Shown piece by piece: positions 15,174 through 22,202 of a stretch of 29,241 bases of DNA (the first letter of the stretch is position 1; each line of letters starts with the position of its first letter). The translations under genes were made by a program, and so were the position numbers. A model generated the notes under the pieces. That model saw only the letters and a list, made by a program, of their open reading frames with translations. It searched no databases and was not told where the DNA came from. The stretch lies in the NCBI GenBank assembly GCA_019424865.1, contig JAHYYS010000028.1, forward strand, positions 1 through 29,241. The letters are read 5' to 3'. Source of the stretch: a bacterium. Its GTDB lineage: Bacteria > Bacillota > Clostridia > Oscillospirales > Oscillospiraceae.

Positions 15174-16340
15174 TTATCCTTCTTCCTTCATGTCCAGCAG
15201 GGTGCGGGCCACGTTGTCCGCCCACAGGCGGGCCCCCGCAATGGCCTCGGTGAGGGTGTTGCCGTGTCCCCCCACCTCCACCAGCAGGGAGCCGGGCAGA
15301 AGCTGCTGGTTATACCGGCTGCTGCGCAGCACGATGGGCCGGGCCAGGCTGTCATAGCCAGTGACCAGATTCTTCTGCAGCCGGACGGCAAAGGCCAGGT
15401 TATCCGTCCACCGGGGGTGCTCCAGGCCGGTGTCGTTGCTGCCCACCACCAGCATCACCTGGGCCACCTTCTCCCCCGCCTCCTGAGAGACCAGCTTATA
15501 CACCTCCCCGTCGCTGCCCACCAGGGCGTCCCGGTGGACGTCCAGCACGATGCTGATGGTGGGATAGTCCGCCAGCCACTGCTTCACCGCCGCGAGCGAG
15601 CGGTCATAGGCCCCGTTGTAGGCCGGGTAATCATACAGGTTGGTGTCGTGAAGCACCTGAAAGCCATAGGCCCGGAAGACGGTGGCGATCTCCTCCCCCA
15701 CCTTGACCACGTTGTGGGTGCAGTCGGTGGTGCGGTAGGGGTCGCTCTCCTCGTAGGTGTCCCCGTCGCTCTGGGAATAGGCCTCGCTGCCGTGGGTGTG
15801 CACAATCAGGATTTGGGGCCCCTCCCCCAGGGGGACATCCACCGTCCCCTGGGACAGGATGGATGCGTCCAGCTCCTTGCCGGTGCGGTTATAGAGGTAG
15901 ACGCCGTCCTGATACAGGTACTGTCCCCCGGTCTTGCCCCGGCCGGTCATCTCCACAATCTGGTCCTCCCCCGACTGGGGCCCCAGCTCGGGCTCCTCCT
16001 GGTCGTCGTCGTCCACCACCCCGTCTGTCTCCTCCTCCCGCTGGATCTGTTCCGCCCGGTATGCAAGCACCGGCTCCTCCCCCGCCCGCATCAGGGCCGA
16101 GCTGTCCAGCAGCAGCCTGCCCCAGCCCGTCAGGGCCCTGTCCTGGCCGGGCAGCTCCCCCATCTGCGCCGTGAGCAGGGACACCGCCAGGCCCGGCCGG
16201 GCGCCCAGGGCGGACAGCCGCTCCCCCAGAGCCCCAAAATCCGCCGTCAGGCTGATGCCCCAGACCGCCACCAGCGCCAGGCCCAGACCTATGCCCCGGC
16301 GCAGCGCCCGCCCCAGGCGGCCCCTCTCTTTGTCCCCCAT
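15174..16340 (-). CDS. spoIIP: Stage II sporulation protein P (peptidoglycan amidase/endopeptidase)
   Basis: SpoIIP works with SpoIID and SpoIIM to hydrolyse septal peptidoglycan during forespore engulfment. The 388-residue protein has a basic N-terminus, a membrane helix (about residues 13-35, GIGLGLALVAVWGISLTADF) and an acidic, probably disordered linker (EEETDGVVDDDDQEEPE). The C-terminal SpoIIP domain follows with the metal/catalytic signatures ILIVHTHGSEAY, VLDVHRDAL and LLVEVGGHGNT. It is a genuine marker of endospore formation. ATG at 16340 has AAGGGGTG upstream; a GTG at 16349 overlaps the ribosome site and is less likely. It is followed by the hairpin block shared with the convergent gene. 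Confidence 0.95.
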   Translation of the reverse strand: MGDKERGRLGRALRRGIGLGLALVAVWGISLTADFGALGERLSALGARPGLAVSLLTAQMGELPGQDRALTGWGRLLLDSSALMRAGEEPVLAYRAEQIQREEETDGVVDDDDQEEPELGPQSGEDQIVEMTGRGKTGGQYLYQDGVYLYNRTGKELDASILSQGTVDVPLGEGPQILIVHTHGSEAYSQSDGDTYEESDPYRTTDCTHNVVKVGEEIATVFRAYGFQVLHDTNLYDYPAYNGAYDRSLAAVKQWLADYPTISIVLDVHRDALVGSDGEVYKLVSQEAGEKVAQVMLVVGSNDTGLEHPRWTDNLAFAVRLQKNLVTGYDSLARPIVLRSSRYNQQLLPGSLLVEVGGHGNTLTEAIAGARLWADNVARTLLDMKEEG

Positions 16341-16449
16341 TGCGCTCACCCCTTATCCGTCTCGTGTGAAAGCTGTCCCTGCATGATATGCTTTCGGCAA
16401 TGGTTTTATGTCAGCCTCTCCCGTTTGGTGCAGCGGGCTGTATGGGCAG

Positions 16450-16489
16450 AAAAAAAGACCGCCTCCCCTTCAAAGGACGAGACGGTCTT
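16450..16489 (-). terminator. Terminator of the XRE gene
   Basis: On the - strand, AAGACCGTCTC pairs with GGGAGGCGGTCTT (one G-U/mismatch) across a short loop and is followed by a run of T residues. It overlaps the last codons of the XRE gene. Confidence 0.85.
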
Positions 16490-16733
16490 ACTTCTCTTCT
16501 CCCAGCAGTTCTCCGACACTGATGTGAAAAATCTCGGCTAATGCTAAAATTTCCTTGTCGGTCACTTTTCGATTCTGACCCTCCAGGTCGGATAATGCCG
16601 ACTGGCCCAGATCCAAATTGTGTATCTGAAGCCGGGCAAGCAGTTCCTTTTGCGACATGCCTCTTTCTTTTCGTAAGGCCACCACTTTCTGCCCAATCAA
16701 ATTCTCCGACCCTATCTGCTTCCGCTTCGGCAT
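16488..16733 (-). CDS. XRE-family helix-turn-helix regulator, 81 aa
   Basis: A single Cro/CI-type DNA-binding domain fills the protein. LIGQKVVALRKERGMSQKEL is helix 1 to 2, DLGQSALSDLEGQNRKV the recognition region, and DKEILALAEIFHISVGELLG the final helices. There is no sensor or effector domain. The start is placed at ATG 16733 behind GGGGGAG, although spacing is short; GTG 16745 would add MGEY but has no ribosome site. It is divergent from an unknown 86-aa gene, with a palindrome covering the shared promoter region. The region is AT-richer than the neighbours. A local repressor is likely; its target is inferred from position only. Confidence 0.9.
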   Translation of the reverse strand: MPKRKQIGSENLIGQKVVALRKERGMSQKELLARLQIHNLDLGQSALSDLEGQNRKVTDKEILALAEIFHISVGELLGEEK

Positions 16734-16762
16734 ATACTCCCCCACGCTTATCTGTTTATCAG

Positions 16763-16809
16763 ATTATATTTGCGCAGGGGCTTGATTTTATCTCCTTTTC
16801 CGATAAAAT
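16763..16809. promoter_or_regulatory. Divergent promoter region with perfect inverted repeat
   Basis: ATTTTATC (16785-16792) and GATAAAAT (16802-16809) are perfect inverted arms with a 9-base spacer. On + they overlap a promoter TTGATT (16782-16787), 16 bases, TAAAAT (16804-16809). On - a perfect TATAAT (16768-16763) serves the XRE gene and the arms fall near its -35. This is a good operator candidate for the XRE protein. Confidence 0.6.
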
Positions 16810-16835
16810 AGAAATATGTAAAATTTTCGGAGAGG

Positions 16836-17096
16836 ATGATTTCTGTGGATCAAGAACATTTTGAGAATCTGATCTATCGCCACGCTTTTGCCTGCATTAC
16901 CGACCTAATCAACCACAGCAAGGATATTCAAGAGGAACTGGAGGACCTTTACCTGAATGTACAGGATTTGGAAGATCTTCCGCCCGAGGACCGTGATGTA
17001 AAATTATCTATCTTGGAACAACGGCTGCTGGATCGTCAGTATCGCCGAAGAAATCGTTACCTTTACCTGTACACGCCAGAGGAACCCGAGTCGTAA
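16836..17096 (+). CDS. Small hypothetical acidic protein, 86 aa
   Basis: I do not recognise the family. The product is predicted all-helical and acidic in the middle (DIQEELEDLYLNVQDLEDLPPED), with a basic/aromatic C-terminus (LLDRQYRRRNRYLYLY). No membrane segment or signal peptide is seen. The start is uncertain: ATG 16836 lies only 3 bases from GGAG, whereas GTG 16845 (giving VDQEHFENL) would have GGAGAGG at better spacing. It is divergent from the XRE regulator across a palindromic promoter and is followed by a perfect 35-base palindrome that may terminate it. Codon use is less GC-rich than in neighbours, as in the XRE gene, hinting that the pair was acquired together. Confidence 0.7.
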   Translation: MISVDQEHFENLIYRHAFACITDLINHSKDIQEELEDLYLNVQDLEDLPPEDRDVKLSILEQRLLDRQYRRRNRYLYLYTPEEPES

Positions 17097-17104
17097 AGGG
17101 CCGC

Positions 17105-17526
17105 TTTCGTAGGGGCGCACATTGTGCGCCCCTACGAAAAAGGGGTACCAAACCGATGAGCCAATACGAAAAACGGCGCGGGGTGCGTCCTCCCGGGGGG
17201 TACATCCAATAGGGGGGCCGCAGCCCCCCTGATTGGCCGTTTTAAGGGGAAGGGGTACTTAGGGGAAGGGGGAAATCGGAATCCCCCTTCCCCTAAGTGA
17301 TCTTTTAGTTCCTTTTGTATCATGACAAAAGGAACTCGCCGCCGCAGCGGCGAAATATCCCCAGGCCACCGTTTCCGGACATGCACCGACGGGGTGGAAA
17401 TCCATGGCGACGGGCGGATAATATCCGCCCCTACGGAATAACCGTAGCCCGGCACCCCGCGGGCGCACAATGTGCGCCCCTACGGAAAGACAGAAAACCA
17501 GGGCGGCGGGCGCACGATGTGCGCCC
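17105..17526. repeat. Hairpin-rich intergenic region with short palindromic repeats
   Basis: No gene is supported from 17097 to 17648. The region starts with a 35-base palindrome (17105-17139, core GGGCGCAC) and ends with three 19-base 8-3-8 repeats: 17412-17430 (arms GGGCGGAT), 17461-17479 and 17508-17526 (GGGCGCAC). Between them are four other stems: AGGGGGG/CCCCCCT (17211-17230), a perfect 16-bp stem with 8-base loop (17258-17297), AGTTCCTTTTGT/ACAAAAGGAACT (17307-17336) and CGCCGC/GCGGCG (17337-17352). Confidence 0.85.
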
Positions 17527-17589
17527 CTACAGACGTACGGGGAAGTCGATACGCGCAGCGGGGCGGCGCGATTCTGCCCGCACAGGAAG

Positions 17590-17624
17590 AAACAAGGAGA
17601 CCGCCTGCGGCGGTCTCCTTGTTT
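17590..17624. terminator. Perfect 16-bp hairpin ending the permease operon
   Basis: Arms of 16 bases (17590-17605 and 17609-17624, beginning AAACAAGGAG) with a 3-base loop lie 25 bases after the last permease stop on -. The stem ends in GTTT on both strands, so it may act in both directions. Confidence 0.8.
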
Positions 17625-17648
17625 CATTACGATATGCGGCAGTGCGCT

Positions 17649-18647
17649 TTAACGCTCCTCCCGGAAGTAGTTCAGGCCCAGCGCCGCCGGACGCCCGCTT
17701 CCCTCCCGCTTGCGCACGGAGGTGGCCACCAGCACGACGGCGGTAATCAGGAAGGGCAGCGCCTGATACAGCTGGGAGGGCACGCCGGCCAGCCAGCCCA
17801 GGGTCTCCGGGAAGGCGGCGGCCAGGCTGCCGCCCGACACCCGCAGGGTGTTGAAAAATCCGAAGACAAAGGTGCCCAGGATAGCCAGGGCGGGGTTCCA
17901 GTTGGCGAAGATGACCAGGGCCACCGCAATCCAGCCGTAGCCGTTGATCCAGCAGCTGCTGTTGAAGGAGCCGGACATATTCAGCCCCATATAATAGCCG
18001 CCGATGCCCATAATGCCGCAGCCGATGCAGATGTGGATATACTTGCACCGCTTCACGTTGACGCCCACCGAATCGGCGGCCCCGGGGTTCTCCCCCACCG
18101 CCCGCAGGCGCAGGCCCGGGGTGGTGCGGTTGAGGTACCACCACATGACCAGGGCGATTGCCACCCCCAGATAGACCAGGATATTGTGGTTGAACAGCCC
18201 ATGTCCCACCACAGGCAGCTGGGACAGGCCGGGGATGGCCAGGTCGGCGAAGCCGTTTTTGATGTTGGCATAGTCGTTCATGGCCGGCCAGCTCACGGCC
18301 CGGATGCCGGTGCCCACAAAGAAGTAGACGCCCAGGCCGAAGGTGGTCAGGGTCAGGCCGGTGATATTCTGGTTGGCCTGGAGGGAGACGGTGAGCACGG
18401 CGAAAATCAGCCCGCACAGGGCCCCGGCCAGAAAGGCGGTGAGGATGCCCACCCCCAGGCTGTTGGCATAGCAGCCCACAATGTAGCCGAAAATGGCCCC
18501 CACGGCCATGATGCCCTCCACGCCCAGGTTCAGGCTGCCCGACTTTTCCACCATAATCTCCCCTGCGGTGCCATAGAGCAGCGGGATGTTATAGACCACA
18601 ATGTTGTGCAGAAAGGTCGTGACGACCCCCAGCTTATCCATTTCCAT
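17649..18647 (-). CDS. Nucleoside-type ABC importer permease (second permease)
   Basis: This 332-residue inner-membrane protein belongs to the BMP-linked nucleoside/sugar permeases (YufQ/NupQ type, BPD_transp_2 superfamily). It shows eight or more hydrophobic segments and the signature EKSGSLNLGVEGIMAVGA, where the E-G-I-M stretch contacts the ATPase side. ENPGAADSVGVNVKRCKYIH matches the conserved coupling loop. Its start at 18647 (AAGG upstream) overlaps the preceding permease by 14 bases, typical translational coupling; ATG 18641 is an alternative. It is the last gene of the - strand group. Substrate is inferred: nucleosides, from family and from the nearby xpt. Confidence 0.92.
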   Translation of the reverse strand: MEMDKLGVVTTFLHNIVVYNIPLLYGTAGEIMVEKSGSLNLGVEGIMAVGAIFGYIVGCYANSLGVGILTAFLAGALCGLIFAVLTVSLQANQNITGLTLTTFGLGVYFFVGTGIRAVSWPAMNDYANIKNGFADLAIPGLSQLPVVGHGLFNHNILVYLGVAIALVMWWYLNRTTPGLRLRAVGENPGAADSVGVNVKRCKYIHICIGCGIMGIGGYYMGLNMSGSFNSSCWINGYGWIAVALVIFANWNPALAILGTFVFGFFNTLRVSGGSLAAAFPETLGWLAGVPSQLYQALPFLITAVVLVATSVRKREGSGRPAALGLNYFREER

Positions 18648-19749
18648 TGTCCTTGCCCCCTTTCGCGGCGGGTACCACCCGGAACCGGATACAGAAATCA
18701 GCGGCCAGCACCAGGAACAGAATGGCGCCCTGGAGCATGTCGGCAAAGCTGGAGTCCACCTGGGAGAAGGTGGCGGCCGCCGCCGTGGAGCCGTAGTGCA
18801 GCATGCTGATCAGGGCGGACACCAGGAAGATGGCCCCCGTGTTCAGCTGGGCCAGCCAAGCCACAATGATGCCCGTCCAGCCCACATCGTCGGTGATGGC
18901 GGTGGACAAAATGCCGGCGGTCCCCACCTTAAAGGCGGCGGCCAGGCCGATGAGACAGGCGGACAGGAACACGGTGCGCAGCACGATGCGCCCCACCTTC
19001 ATCCCGGCGTACCGGGCGGTGCCCACGCTGTCCCCAACCACGGCAATCTCGTACCCGTGCTTGGTATATTTCAGGTAGATATAGACCAGCGCCCCGATGG
19101 CGAAGGTCAGGATGACGCAGATGTTCAGCCCGAATTTCCCAATCATAATGCTGGGGAAGGACACCAGCTTGGAAAAGCTGGTGAAGATGGGCCGGGCGGA
19201 CGTCTCGTCCAGGAAGAAGTTCCACGGGGCCTTGGTCTCCCCCAGGAAGGTGAGGAAATACAAGGCCACATAGTTGAGCATCAGGGTCAGCAGGGTCTCG
19301 TTGGTGCCGAACTTCACCTTCAGGGCGGCGGCCAGCACCCCGTACAGGCCCGCGGCCAGCATGGCGGCGATGCACATCAGCAGCAGGGTCAGGGGCTGGG
19401 GCAGCACCGGGCCCGCCTGAAAGGCCACGGCGGCGGCGGCCACCGCGCCCAGGATGAACTGTCCCTCGCCGCCGATGTTCCAGAACTTCATCTTGAAGGC
19501 CAGGGACAGGGCCACCGCCGTCAGGGCCAGCGGCACAAAGACCTTCAGATAGTTTTCAAAGGCCCGGTAGGCGATCCGGTTGCCCACCATGCCCATGGTG
19601 AACATCCGCCCATAGTAGGCGATGGGGTCCACCCCCATGGCCAGCAGCAGCAGCCCGCCCAGCACCAGGGCGGCCAGCACCGCCAGGACATAGAAGGCGA
19701 TCCGTTTCCACACCGGACAGCCCTCCCGCTTGATCACATGAAAGCGCAT
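18634..19749 (-). CDS. Nucleoside-type ABC importer permease (first permease)
   Basis: This 371-residue membrane protein (YufP/NupP type) has a short cytoplasmic N-terminus and a first helix at about residues 17-41 (IAFYVLAVLAALVLGGLLLLAMG). The conserved loop FKMKFWNIGGEGQFILGA corresponds to the permease motif NIGGEGQ. Further helices follow, and the C-terminal part resembles bacterial branched-chain/sugar permeases. It lies 6 bases after the ATPase gene and overlaps the next permease, forming one transcript. With its partner it would form the heterodimeric channel of a BMP-family importer. Confidence 0.93.
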   Translation of the reverse strand: MRFHVIKREGCPVWKRIAFYVLAVLAALVLGGLLLLAMGVDPIAYYGRMFTMGMVGNRIAYRAFENYLKVFVPLALTAVALSLAFKMKFWNIGGEGQFILGAVAAAAVAFQAGPVLPQPLTLLLMCIAAMLAAGLYGVLAAALKVKFGTNETLLTLMLNYVALYFLTFLGETKAPWNFFLDETSARPIFTSFSKLVSFPSIMIGKFGLNICVILTFAIGALVYIYLKYTKHGYEIAVVGDSVGTARYAGMKVGRIVLRTVFLSACLIGLAAAFKVGTAGILSTAITDDVGWTGIIVAWLAQLNTGAIFLVSALISMLHYGSTAAAATFSQVDSSFADMLQGAILFLVLAADFCIRFRVVPAAKGGKDNGNG

Positions 19750-19755
19750 GCCGTC

Positions 19756-21354
19756 TCACCCCTCCTTTCCCTCGTCCCCGGTCTCCTCGGGGGCAAAATT
19801 GGTGTCCCGGGCGATGCCGGCGGGCTTGTCCTCGTACTTCATGGTCAGGTCCAGCGCGCCGGTCATCATCAGGCCCAGCTCCTCCTTGGTGGTCTTGTGG
19901 GCGTGCACCACGCCCATCACCCGCCCGTGGCACAAGACCAGAATCTTGTCGCACAGGGCCATCATCACGTCCAGGTCTTCACCCACGAAGAGAATCCCCA
20001 CGCCGTCCTTCTTCTGCTGGTTGAGGATGTTGTAGATGGCGTAGGAGGAGTTGATGTCCAGCCCCCGCACCGGGTAGGCGGTGATGATGACGTTGGGGCC
20101 GGCCTTGATTTCCCGGCCCAGCAGCACCTTCTGCACATTGCCCCCGGACAGCCGGCGCACCGGCGTCTCGGCGGAGGGGGTGACCACCTCCAGCTCCTCA
20201 ATGACCCGCTGGGCGTCCGCCCGGCCCGCCTTCCGGTCCACAAGGGGACCCTTGTGGGAGGCGTAGTTCTTCAAAATCATGTTGTCCGTAATGGACAGGG
20301 ACGGGGCCAGGCCCATGCCCAGCCGGTCCTCGGGGATGAAGGACATGGAGATGCCCTTGTCCAGGATAGCCTTGGGGCTCAGGCCCACGATGTTGTCCCC
20401 CTTGTGGATCATCTGGCCCGACTGGATGGGGCGCAGGCCGGCGATGGCCTCGCACAGCTCCCGCTGGCCGCAGCCGGCGATGCCGGCCACACCCAGAATC
20501 TCGCCGCCCCGGATATAGAAGTTCACGTGGTCGATGGCGGTGGCGCCCTCGTCGTTCAAAATGGTCAAGTCCCGGATCTCCAGCAGGGGCCGGGTCTTTT
20601 CCACCACCGGGCGCTGGATATTCAGATCCACCTTGCGGCCCACCATATACTCGGTGAGCTCCTGCTCGTTGGTGGAGGCGGTGTCCACGGTGGTGATGTA
20701 CTCCCCCTTCCGGAGGATGGCCACCCGGTCGGAGATCTCCATCACCTCGTTGAGCTTGTGGGTGATGATGATGATGGAGTGGCCCTCCGCCTTCATCCGG
20801 CGCAGCACGCGGAAGAGCTTTTCAATCTCCTGCACGGTGAGCACGGCGGTGGGCTCGTCCAGAATGATGACCCTGGCCCCGTAGCACAGCACCTTGATAA
20901 TCTCCAGCGTCTGCTTCTCCGACACCGCCATGTTCTGCACCTTTTTCTTCGGGTCCAGCTCAAAGCCGAATTTTTTCGCCGTCTCGGAGATGACATCGTA
21001 CCGGCTGCGGCGGAGCAGGAAGCCCGCCTTCTCCTGCCCCATCCAGATGTTGTCGGCGGCGGAAAACACATCCACCAGCTTAAAGTGCTGGTGGACCATG
21101 CCGATCCCCAGCCGCTTGGCGTCCTCGGGGGAGGCAATGGAAGCCGGCTTTCCGTCCACCAGAATTTCCCCCTGGTCCGGGGCATAGATCCCGGAGAGCA
21201 TGTTCATCAGCGTGGTCTTGCCCGAGCCGTTCTCCCCCAGCAGGGAGAGGATCTCCCCCCGGCGCAGGGTCAGATTGACGTCCCGGTTTGCCACCACGCT
21301 GCCAAAAGCCTTGGTAATGCCCCGCATTTCAATGGCATAGGGCTGTTCCGCCAT
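19756..21354 (-). CDS. Two-domain ABC ATPase of nucleoside importer
   Basis: The 532-residue protein energises the two permeases. The first nucleotide-binding domain has Walker A GENGSGKTT (residues 40-48), Q-loop region MVHQHFKLVD, a degenerate signature (AVSEKQTLEI) and Walker B VIILDEPTAVL. The second domain has a variant P-loop VAGIAGCGQRE, a good signature RLSGGNVQK and Walker B with VIITAYPVRGLD. One strong and one degenerate set is usual for the YufO/NupO and sugar (MglA-type) ATPases. The ATG at 21354 has AAAGGAG eight bases upstream. The 848-base gap to the upstream lipoprotein gene is filled with repeats and terminator-like stems. Confidence 0.95.
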   Translation of the reverse strand: MAEQPYAIEMRGITKAFGSVVANRDVNLTLRRGEILSLLGENGSGKTTLMNMLSGIYAPDQGEILVDGKPASIASPEDAKRLGIGMVHQHFKLVDVFSAADNIWMGQEKAGFLLRRSRYDVISETAKKFGFELDPKKKVQNMAVSEKQTLEIIKVLCYGARVIILDEPTAVLTVQEIEKLFRVLRRMKAEGHSIIIITHKLNEVMEISDRVAILRKGEYITTVDTASTNEQELTEYMVGRKVDLNIQRPVVEKTRPLLEIRDLTILNDEGATAIDHVNFYIRGGEILGVAGIAGCGQRELCEAIAGLRPIQSGQMIHKGDNIVGLSPKAILDKGISMSFIPEDRLGMGLAPSLSITDNMILKNYASHKGPLVDRKAGRADAQRVIEELEVVTPSAETPVRRLSGGNVQKVLLGREIKAGPNVIITAYPVRGLDINSSYAIYNILNQQKKDGVGILFVGEDLDVMMALCDKILVLCHGRVMGVVHAHKTTKEELGLMMTGALDLTMKYEDKPAGIARDTNFAPEETGDEGKEG

Positions 21355-21390
21355 TGGCCTCACTCCTTTTCCTGTACGTTGATAATGGAT

Positions 21391-21691
21391 GGGCGGATCA
21401 GATCCGCCCCTGCTCCAACACCTGCTGCTGTGCAGGGGCGCATATCATGCGCCCACGGGCGGCTGATAGCCGCCCCTGCGAAAGGGCAGTGCGGAGGCTG
21501 GCCCCGATTCGGCAGCTCCTTCGCGAAAAGGAAAACCTGCCGCGTCCCTGCCAGATGGGAATATCCGCGTGCTGTGCCGCCACGTGCACCGCCTTCCCTG
21601 CGCCCGGCCCCTCTCGCCGCACCGCAGACGGGCGGATGGTATCCGCCCCTGCGCCACATTTCTGCCGTGCAGGGGCGCATAGCATGCGCCC
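21391..21691. repeat. Cluster of five 8-3-8 palindromic repeats (CCCCTGC subfamily)
   Basis: Five 19-base repeats lie upstream of the ATPase gene: 21391-21409 (arm GGGCGGAT, loop CAG), 21436-21454 (GGGCGCAT, ATC), 21458-21476 (GGGCGGCT, GAT), 21630-21648 (GGGCGGAT, GGT) and 21673-21691 (GGGCGCAT, AGC). Their flanks read CCCCTGC or GCAGGGG, unlike the CCCCTAC flank elsewhere in the window. I see no gene between 21355 and 22202. Confidence 0.85.
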
Positions 21692-21743
21692 GAATCTCTG
21701 TCTGATGGCCCTTGCGTCCCGGTTCCTCCCCAACCTCAGGGGC

Positions 21744-22166
21744 AAAAGACGCCGGGCCGGCCGGTTTCCGGCCGGATTATGCCGCCGTTACCATTCCCGC
21801 CTTCCGGCGGGAAGGTCCGCGCTTTGCGCGCCCTGCGCCTTCGGCTTCGGGGGCGGCTGGATCTCATGCGAGGCGGGCTGCGCCCCCTCGCGCTCCCCCG
21901 CGCTCTCCTGCTGCCGTTTTCTTCTAAATTCCAGGCGTAAAAGACGCCGGGCCGGCCGGTTTCCGGCCGGATTATGCCGCCGTTACCATTCCCGCCTTCC
22001 GGCGGGAAGGTCCGCGCTTTGCGCGCCCTGCGCCTTCGGCTTCGGGGGCGGCTGGATCTCATGCGAGGCGGGCTGCGCCCCCTCGCGCTCCCCCGCGCTC
22101 TCCTGCTGCCGTTTTCTTCTAAATTCCAGGCGTAAAAGACGCCGGGCCGGCCGGTTTCCGGCCGGC
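21744..22166. repeat. 195-bp tandem repeat, two full units plus a partial third
   Basis: Units at 21744-21938 and 21939-22133 appear identical; a third starts at 22134 and diverges after about 32 bases. Each begins with an inverted repeat of CCGGCCGG around TTT, that is, a copy of the bmp terminator stem (shortened in the two full units). The period is 65 codons, so frames stay open across it, but the translation has no protein-like features. Confidence 0.92.
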
Positions 22167-22170
22167 CCGG
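22134..22170 (-). terminator. Terminator after the bmp lipoprotein gene
   Basis: CCGGGCCGGCCGG (22142-22154) and CCGGCCGGCCCGG (22158-22170) form a perfect 13-bp stem with a 3-base loop. On the - strand it is followed by CGTCTTTTAC, an intrinsic terminator for bmp with some readthrough expected. Confidence 0.8.
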
Positions 22171-22202
22171 TGCATTCCGTAACGGGTCTTGGCTGGGGAG
22201 AC

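Noticed and set aside
14887..15225. A 112-codon frame on - through the hairpin block
   Set aside because: It runs through perfect stems and into the spoIIP 3' end in another frame; it has no ribosome site.
18601..21705. A continuous 1034-codon open frame on + opposite the permease and ATPase genes
   Set aside because: It is antisense to three clear ABC transporter genes, is rich in Gly/His/Gln/Val as expected for a shadow of GC-rich codons, and has no domain.
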